A program made the position numbers and the translations under genes. DNA of 10,186 nucleotides from DASSHA01 sp035693145 (GTDB lineage Bacteria > Chloroflexota > Limnocylindria > Limnocylindrales > CSP1-4), in the NCBI GenBank assembly GCA_035693145.1, contig DASSHA010000191.1, forward strand, positions 1-10,186. The letters are read 5' to 3'. The notes under the pieces were generated by a model. That model was not told the origin of the DNA and did no database searches. It saw only the letters and a program-made list of their open reading frames with translations. Positions 6,039 through 10,186 of the stretch are shown here, piece after piece (the stretch's first letter is position 1; each line of letters opens with the position of its first letter).

Positions 6039-7270
6039 GGCGTCAGCGTCTCGGTCGTGGCGCGGACCTCGGCGTCGAGCGCGAGCACTTCCTCGAGGTC
6101 CGGAGGCCGATCGCCCGGCGTGCCCCAGCGTGACACCGCGACCTCGAGCAGCCGAGGGATGGCGCCGAAGTCGAGGCTGCCATCGAGGTATCGCCGCACC
6201 GCGACCTCGTCGGCTGCGATGAGCGCCACCGTCGCACGCGGGCCGCTGACTCCCGCCTGCCGGGCGATCCGGAGCGCCGGAAAGCGCGTCTCGTCCGGCG
6301 CCTCGAAGTCGAGGTGGCCGATCGCGAGCAGGTCGGGCGGCGTGGCCGGCGACGCGAAGCGCGCGGGATACGAGAGTGCGTACTGGATGGGGAGGCGCAT
6401 GTCCGGGGTGCCCAGCTGGGCCTTGAGGGAGCCGTCCACGAACATGACGGCCGAGTGCACCACGCTCTGCGGGTGGACGACGACATCGATCGCGTCGTAC
6501 GCCACATCGTACAGCCAGTGTGCCTCGATCACCTCGAGTCCCTTGTTGGCGAGGGTCGCGGAATCGATCGTGATCTTCGCTCCCATCGTCCAGGTCGGGT
6601 GTCGCAGCGCCTGCTCGGGCGAGACGCGGGCGAGGTCAGCGGCGGGCAGGTGCAGGAACGGGCCGCCGGACGCGGTGAGCACGAGTCGCGCGACCGACGA
6701 GAGGGATTCGCCGGCCAGGCACTGCCAGATGGCCGAGTGCTCCGAATCGATTGGTCGGAGCCACGCCAGCGCATTCGCCGACGCATCGCCGGGCTCCGAC
6801 GCCGCGACTGCGGCCGCCCGCGCGCGGGCGAGGGGCATGACCAGGTGGCCGCCGGCGACGAGCGTCTCCTTGTTCGCGGTCGCGACGACCTTGCCGGCCC
6901 GTAGCGCCGCCAGGACCGGTCGGAGGCTGACGATCCCGCTCGTCGCGACGAGGACGATGTCGGCGTCCGGCAGCGTCGCGAGCTCGGCCAGCGACTCGTC
7001 GCCGCCGCGCCGCGAGGTCCCGGCCGGGAGCTCGAGGCCGGCGTGCTCGTCCTCGACGAGAGCCGCGACCGACGGTCCGAAGCGGGCGACCTGCTCTTCG
7101 AGGAGCCGTCTGTTGCGGGCAGCGGCGAGCGCGACGACGCGGAACCGATCGGGCGCTGCCGCGAGCACGTCGAGCGCCTGGCGCCCGATCGAGCCGGTCG
7201 AGCCGAGGACGGCGACGCCGAGCGGTTCACCGCCGCGCCTGCCGGGATCAGCGGAAGAGGGCGAGGACAT
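6035..7270 (-). CDS. dxr: 1-deoxy-D-xylulose 5-phosphate reductoisomerase (DXR/IspC)
   Basis: DXR makes MEP from DXP using NADPH and a divalent metal, the first committed step of the MEP pathway and the fosmidomycin target. The 411-residue protein shows the NADPH-binding GSTGSIG (23-29), NKET (133-136), metal ligands in DSEHSAIWQ (D175, E177), SGGPF (201-205), HPTWTMGAKITIDSATL (224-240), then ANKGLEVIEAHW (241-252), which holds the third metal ligand E246, and HPQSVVHS (266-273). About 16 extra Ala-rich residues lie between GGHLVM and DSEH compared with E. coli. The ATG at 7270 overlaps the end of cdsA by 23 bases and has no clear Shine-Dalgarno, so expression probably relies on coupling. 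The stop overlaps the rseP GTG. Confidence 0.97.
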   Translation of the reverse strand: MSSPSSADPGRRGGEPLGVAVLGSTGSIGRQALDVLAAAPDRFRVVALAAARNRRLLEEQVARFGPSVAALVEDEHAGLELPAGTSRRGGDESLAELATLPDADIVLVATSGIVSLRPVLAALRAGKVVATANKETLVAGGHLVMPLARARAAAVAASEPGDASANALAWLRPIDSEHSAIWQCLAGESLSSVARLVLTASGGPFLHLPAADLARVSPEQALRHPTWTMGAKITIDSATLANKGLEVIEAHWLYDVAYDAIDVVVHPQSVVHSAVMFVDGSLKAQLGTPDMRLPIQYALSYPARFASPATPPDLLAIGHLDFEAPDETRFPALRIARQAGVSGPRATVALIAADEVAVRRYLDGSLDFGAIPRLLEVAVSRWGTPGDRPPDLEEVLALDAEVRATTETLTP

Positions 7271-8087
7271 AGAGCGCCGTCACGGGTGCGGCAAAGAGGA
7301 ACGAGTCCACTCGATCGAGCAGCCCGCCGTGGCCCGGGATGAGCGTCCCGGAGTCCTTCACGCCGGCGCCACGCTTGAGCATCGATTCGGCGAGATCGCC
7401 GGCCTGGGCGGCGAGACCGACGAGCAGACCGAGGGCCAGGCCGGCGACCGGCGGGCGGCCGAGCCAGACGACGAGCGCGGTCGTGACGAGCGCCGCCGCC
7501 ACGAGACCGCCGACGAGACCGGCGTACGTCTTCGACGGCGAGATGTGGGTCAGGAAGCGCCGGCCGCCGACGCGGCTTCCGACGAGATAGGCGCCCGAGT
7601 CATAGCACCACACTGCAAGGACGAGGACGAGGATCCACGAGCGATCGGCGCCGAACGCGGCGAGCGGCGAGCCGACGGCCGGTTCGGGTGCCAGCGCCCC
7701 GAGTGCCGGGACGAACCCGAGCAGCGATGCGTAGAGGACGCCGAACGTCGTCGCCATCCACGCCGCAAGACCGTCGCGAGGATCGTGTCGGGCGAGCGCG
7801 CCGGCGGCGAGGAGGACGATCGCGACGGCGGCGAGTGCAGGCGCCCCGACCGCGATCGGGTTCGGCAGGCTCGCAAGGCCGATCGAACCGGCCACCACGA
7901 CGGCGAGGACGGTGCCGAGGATCGCGAGGACGGGGCTGCCGGCCGCCTGGACCAGCCTGAACGTCTCCCACGCCGCACCCGCGACGATCGCCAGGACCAG
8001 CAGCGCGATCCAGGGCTCGCCCAGCAGCAGGACGACGACGAGCGGCGGAACGAGGACCGCGGCACTCAACACCCGTCGGCGGAGCAC
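7248..8087 (-). CDS. cdsA: Phosphatidate cytidylyltransferase (CDP-diacylglycerol synthase)
   Basis: CdsA is an integral membrane enzyme that makes CDP-diacylglycerol from phosphatidic acid and CTP, the precursor of all major phospholipids. From the GTG at 8087 it is 279 residues, a normal family length, and strongly hydrophobic with about seven to eight membrane segments. The family signature lies at 235-261: SMLKR, then KDSG, then PGHGGLLDRVD, with the metal-binding acidic residues. YDSGAYLVGSRVGGRR (162-177) and SPSKTYAG (183-190) are also typical. The frame is open further upstream, but those residues are a shadow of uppS. The chosen GTG lies 14 bases after the uppS stop and gives the usual start of basic residues then a first helix (VLRRRVLSAAVLVP). 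Its Shine-Dalgarno is weak. Confidence 0.94.
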   Translation of the reverse strand: MLRRRVLSAAVLVPPLVVVLLLGEPWIALLVLAIVAGAAWETFRLVQAAGSPVLAILGTVLAVVVAGSIGLASLPNPIAVGAPALAAVAIVLLAAGALARHDPRDGLAAWMATTFGVLYASLLGFVPALGALAPEPAVGSPLAAFGADRSWILVLVLAVWCYDSGAYLVGSRVGGRRFLTHISPSKTYAGLVGGLVAAALVTTALVVWLGRPPVAGLALGLLVGLAAQAGDLAESMLKRGAGVKDSGTLIPGHGGLLDRVDSFLFAAPVTALYVLALFR

Positions 8088-8101
8088 CAGGGCGGGTCGG
8101 C

Positions 8102-8911
8102 CTAGCGCCCGAAGCGACGGTGGCGCCGCGCGTATTCGAGGAGCGCGGCATCGAACGCTTCGGGCCCGAAATCGGGCCAGAACGCGTCGCAGAAGTACAG
8201 CTCGGCGTACTGGGCCTGCCAGAGCAGGAAGTTGCTGATGCGCTGCTCCCCGCCGGTCCGGATGAGCAGGTCCACCTCGGGCAGCCCAGCCGTGTACAGC
8301 CGGCTGTCGATCGCGGCCTCGTCGATCTCGTCCGCGTCGAGCCCGTCGGCGACGCATTGCCGGACGGCATCGACGATCTCCTGGCGGCTCGAGTAGTTGA
8401 ACGCGACGTTCAGGACGAGCCTGTCGCCGTCGGCCGTCGCCGAGACCGCCTCGCCGATCGAATGCCGGGTCGTCTCCGGGAGCTCCGCGAGGCGCCCGAG
8501 CACGCGAACGCGGGCACCCTGGGCGCGCAGCTCGTCGGTCTCGTCGCGGATGGCGGACTCGAGCAGCGCGAACAGCGTTGCGACCTCGTCGCTGCTGCGG
8601 GACCAGTTCTCACGGCTGAACGCGTAGATCGAGAGCACCTCGATGTCGCGACGGACGGCCTGGCGGACGATCGGGCGGATCGACTCGACGCCGGCGGCAT
8701 GGCCCTCCGCCTCGGCGAGTCCGCGCGAGCGTGCCCAGCGGCGGTTGCCGTCCATGATGATCGCGACGTGGCGCGGAAGGTCGGCGCGCGACGGAAAGCT
8801 GTCGCGGGCCGCGTCCGCGCCGCTCGCCAGACCGTCCCTCGGGCTGACCGCCGGCGTGCGGCCCGCCTGTCGCGCCCGCCCGGGCGTCGCGACGGCCCGT
8901 GCGCGGATCAC
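8102..8911 (-). CDS. uppS: Isoprenyl transferase (undecaprenyl diphosphate synthase-like)
   Basis: This cis-prenyltransferase condenses isopentenyl units onto farnesyl diphosphate to give the C55 carrier lipid for peptidoglycan and other envelope polymers. The signature HVAIIMDGNRRWA (48-60) holds the catalytic Asp (D54). SIYAFSRENW (94-103) and the C-terminal IRTGGEQRISNFLLWQ (217-232) complete the family set. It has 269 residues. The start is the GTG at 8911, which overlaps the frr stop as GTGA and has GAGG four bases upstream; no later usable start occurs before the conserved Met53. This leaves an N-terminal extension of about 28 basic, Pro/Arg-rich residues relative to E. coli. The family also contains short-chain and heptaprenyl enzymes, so product length is inferred. 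Confidence 0.95.
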   Translation of the reverse strand: MIRARAVATPGRARQAGRTPAVSPRDGLASGADAARDSFPSRADLPRHVAIIMDGNRRWARSRGLAEAEGHAAGVESIRPIVRQAVRRDIEVLSIYAFSRENWSRSSDEVATLFALLESAIRDETDELRAQGARVRVLGRLAELPETTRHSIGEAVSATADGDRLVLNVAFNYSSRQEIVDAVRQCVADGLDADEIDEAAIDSRLYTAGLPEVDLLIRTGGEQRISNFLLWQAQYAELYFCDAFWPDFGPEAFDAALLEYARRHRRFGR

Positions 8912-9468
8912 GAGACCTCGAGGACCTCCTGCTCCTTTGCCGCTCCGATCCGGTCGACGTCGGCGACGTGTCGATCGGTGACCTTCTGGGCGGCCTCGAG
9001 CTCGCGACGGGCCTCGTCGGCACCGACGGCGCCGTCGCGCTCCTCGCGTCGAAGGGCGTCCGCCGTCTCGCGACGCAGGTTGCGAATCTCGACGCGCGCC
9101 TCCTCCATCCGCTTGTGGACGAGCCGGACGAGGTCCTTGCGCCGTTCCTCGGTCAGGGGCGGGATGTTGAGCCGGACGACGGTGCCGTCGACGTTCGGCG
9201 TCAGGCCGATGTCGCTCTTGATGATCGCCTTCTCGATCGCGCCGAGGACCGCGCGATCCCAGGGCTGGATGACGATCTGGTGCGGCTCGGGGACGCTGAT
9301 CCCGGCGAGCTGGTTCAGCGGCGTCTGCGTGCCGTAATACTCGACCTGCAGCCGCTCGACGAGCGACGTCGACGCGCGCCCGGTCCGAAGGCCCGCGAGG
9401 TCGCGTTCCATTGCGTCGACCGCGCGGGCCATCTTGCGGTCGGCGTCGGCGAGGACCTCGCTGCTCAT
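8908..9468 (-). CDS. frr: Ribosome recycling factor
   Basis: RRF, with EF-G, splits the post-termination 70S complex. The 186-residue length matches the family (185 in E. coli). The order is helix 1 with LRTGRAS (27-33), the beta-rich domain II (YYGTQTPLNQLAGISVPE at 44-61, IGLTPNVDGTVVRLNIPPLT at 87-106) and the long C-terminal helices, with RNLRR (129-133) covering the conserved Arg near position 132 and a final KEQEVLEVS. The ATG at 9468 overlaps the pyrH stop as ATGA and has a strong Shine-Dalgarno, AAGGGAGG, five bases upstream within pyrH, suggesting high expression. The next gene, uppS, overlaps its stop. Confidence 0.98.
   Translation of the reverse strand: MSSEVLADADRKMARAVDAMERDLAGLRTGRASTSLVERLQVEYYGTQTPLNQLAGISVPEPHQIVIQPWDRAVLGAIEKAIIKSDIGLTPNVDGTVVRLNIPPLTEERRKDLVRLVHKRMEEARVEIRNLRRETADALRREERDGAVGADEARRELEAAQKVTDRHVADVDRIGAAKEQEVLEVS
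8916..8919 (-). promoter_or_regulatory. uppS ribosome binding site within frr
   Basis: GAGG lies four bases before the GTG at 8911-8909, inside the last codons of frr. It supports the GTG that overlaps the frr stop as the uppS start, despite the longer-than-usual N-terminus. Confidence 0.55.
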
Positions 9469-10184
9469 GCGCGCCTCCCTTCCCCACGATCGGCGGCGAT
9501 CTTCGTGCCGACCGCTTCGCCGCGGGCGACGCGCGTGATGTTGTCAGGTGCATTGAGGTCGAAGACGACGATCGGCAGGTCGTTCTCCATGCACAGGGAG
9601 ACCGCGGCCGCGTCCATGACCTTGAGCTGATCGCGGAGCAGGTCCGCGTAGCCCAGGCGACTGTACCGCTGCGCCCCGGGAGTCGTGGCCGGATCCGCGT
9701 CGTACACACCGTCGACCTTCGTCGCCTTGAGGAGGACCTCGGCGCCGACCTCGACGGCGCGGAGGGCGGCCGCCGTGTCGGTCGTGAAATACGGGTTGCC
9801 CGTGCCGGCGACGAAGATGACGACGCGGCCCTTCTCGAGATGGCGAACCGCCCGGCGTCGGATGTACGGCTCCGCGATCTCGTTCATCGCGATCGCGCTC
9901 ATGACGCGTGTCGGCAGGTCGACCTGCTCGAGCGCGTCCTGGAGGGCGAGGCCGTTCATGACCGTGGCCAGCATCCCGATGTAGTCGCCGGTCGCGCGAT
10001 CCATCCCGGTCGCCGCGGCGGCGAGGCCACGGAAGATGTTGCCGCCGCCGACGACGATGCCGACCTCGACGCCGAGGCGGTGGACCTCACCGACCTGGCG
10101 AGCGATCGACAGGCAGAACGCCGGATCGACACCGTACGAGCGGTCCCCCAGGAGCGCCTCGCCGGACAGCTTGAGCAGGATTCG
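9465..10184 (-). CDS. pyrH: UMP kinase (5' end cut by window edge)
   Basis: PyrH phosphorylates UMP to UDP, feeding pyrimidine nucleotide and UDP-sugar synthesis. It belongs to the amino-acid-kinase fold, not the adenylate-kinase-like UMP/CMP kinases. I read 239 residues starting at RILLKLSGEA, which in E. coli lies about ten residues from the N-terminus, so only the first few codons are missing. Other motifs are VGGGNIFRG (45-53), MLATVMNGLALQDAL (71-85), GTGNPYFTTDTAA (127-139), KATKVDGVYDADP (153-165) and LKVMD (187-191). The Met at visible residue 61 is internal, not the start. After the usual end there is a short basic tail, DRGEGRRA. It is followed directly by frr with an ATGA overlap, the common pyrH-frr pairing. 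Confidence 0.97.
   Translation of the reverse strand, partial: RILLKLSGEALLGDRSYGVDPAFCLSIARQVGEVHRLGVEVGIVVGGGNIFRGLAAAATGMDRATGDYIGMLATVMNGLALQDALEQVDLPTRVMSAIAMNEIAEPYIRRRAVRHLEKGRVVIFVAGTGNPYFTTDTAAALRAVEVGAEVLLKATKVDGVYDADPATTPGAQRYSRLGYADLLRDQLKVMDAAAVSLCMENDLPIVVFDLNAPDNITRVARGEAVGTKIAADRGEGRRA
9474..9481 (-). promoter_or_regulatory. frr ribosome binding site within pyrH
   Basis: AAGGGAGG ends five bases before the frr ATG (9468-9466) and lies in the last codons of pyrH. It is the best Shine-Dalgarno in the window and gives frr an entry site of its own beyond simple coupling. Confidence 0.8.
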
Positions 10185-10186
10185 CC

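Noticed and set aside
5916..8105. A plus-strand open frame of 729 codons opposite rseP, dxr and cdsA.
   Set aside because: Same GC-driven artefact: biased, repetitive composition, no family motif, and full overlap with three clearly identified genes.
7248..8357. Reading cdsA from an upstream Met to give 369 residues.
   Set aside because: The extra 90 residues overlap uppS and look like an Arg-rich shadow. The GTG at 8087 gives a standard-length enzyme.
8120..9630. Plus-strand open frames opposite uppS, frr and the end of pyrH.
   Set aside because: They mirror the real genes codon by codon and have no motifs or plausible start signals.
8102..9709. Reading uppS as a 535-residue protein extending through frr.
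   Set aside because: The upstream part is an Arg-rich out-of-frame reading of frr and pyrH. The GTG at 8911 with a Shine-Dalgarno and a GTGA overlap is the better start.
1..10186. Search for an unknown defence, mobile or biosynthetic system.
   Set aside because: Every coding stretch is accounted for by conserved housekeeping families on one strand. No direct repeats, integrase, transposase, CRISPR array or toxin-antitoxin pair was seen.

Overview
The window holds one dense, entirely minus-strand block of housekeeping genes from a high-GC bacterium. In transcription order (right to left) it reads pyrH (5' end off the window), frr, uppS, cdsA, dxr, rseP, ispG, then a 169-base gap, then nusA, ylxR/rnpM and infB (last ~10-15 codons off the window). 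All ten proteins were identified from motifs read in the translated sequence. No mobile element, CRISPR array, tRNA, rRNA, defence locus or obvious foreign insert is present.

Organism: strong GC bias, GTG starts, uppS between frr and cdsA, a compact single-PDZ RseP and a short IF2 suggest a GC-rich Chloroflexota-like lineage. Actinobacteria usually keep uppS elsewhere. This placement is an inference with modest confidence; a 16S or marker-gene search would settle it.

Layout: positions 10184 to 3616 form a tightly coupled run. pyrH/frr, frr/uppS, dxr/rseP and rseP/ispG overlap by four bases (ATGA or GTGA), cdsA/dxr overlap by 23 bases, and uppS/cdsA are 14 bases apart. The run joins nucleotide supply (UMP kinase), ribosome recycling (RRF), isoprenoid supply (DXR, IspG), the undecaprenyl carrier (UppS), phospholipid precursor synthesis (CdsA) and membrane proteolysis (RseP). 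The second run, 3446 to 1, is the transcription/translation block nusA-ylxR-infB, with infB starting inside the end of ylxR.

The part most worth a second look is the only real intergenic region, 3447-3615. On the minus strand it carries a good sigma70-type promoter (TTGGCC, 17-base spacer, TATACT). Downstream of this, but still before nusA, lies a perfect 7-bp hairpin followed by a T-rich run, which looks like an intrinsic terminator. So the nusA transcript appears to begin with a terminator in its own leader, which fits NusA-dependent autoregulation by attenuation. Several small dyads surround the promoter, and rimP, which usually precedes nusA, is absent. Otherwise the region is ordinary core-genome sequence and I see no undescribed multi-gene system.
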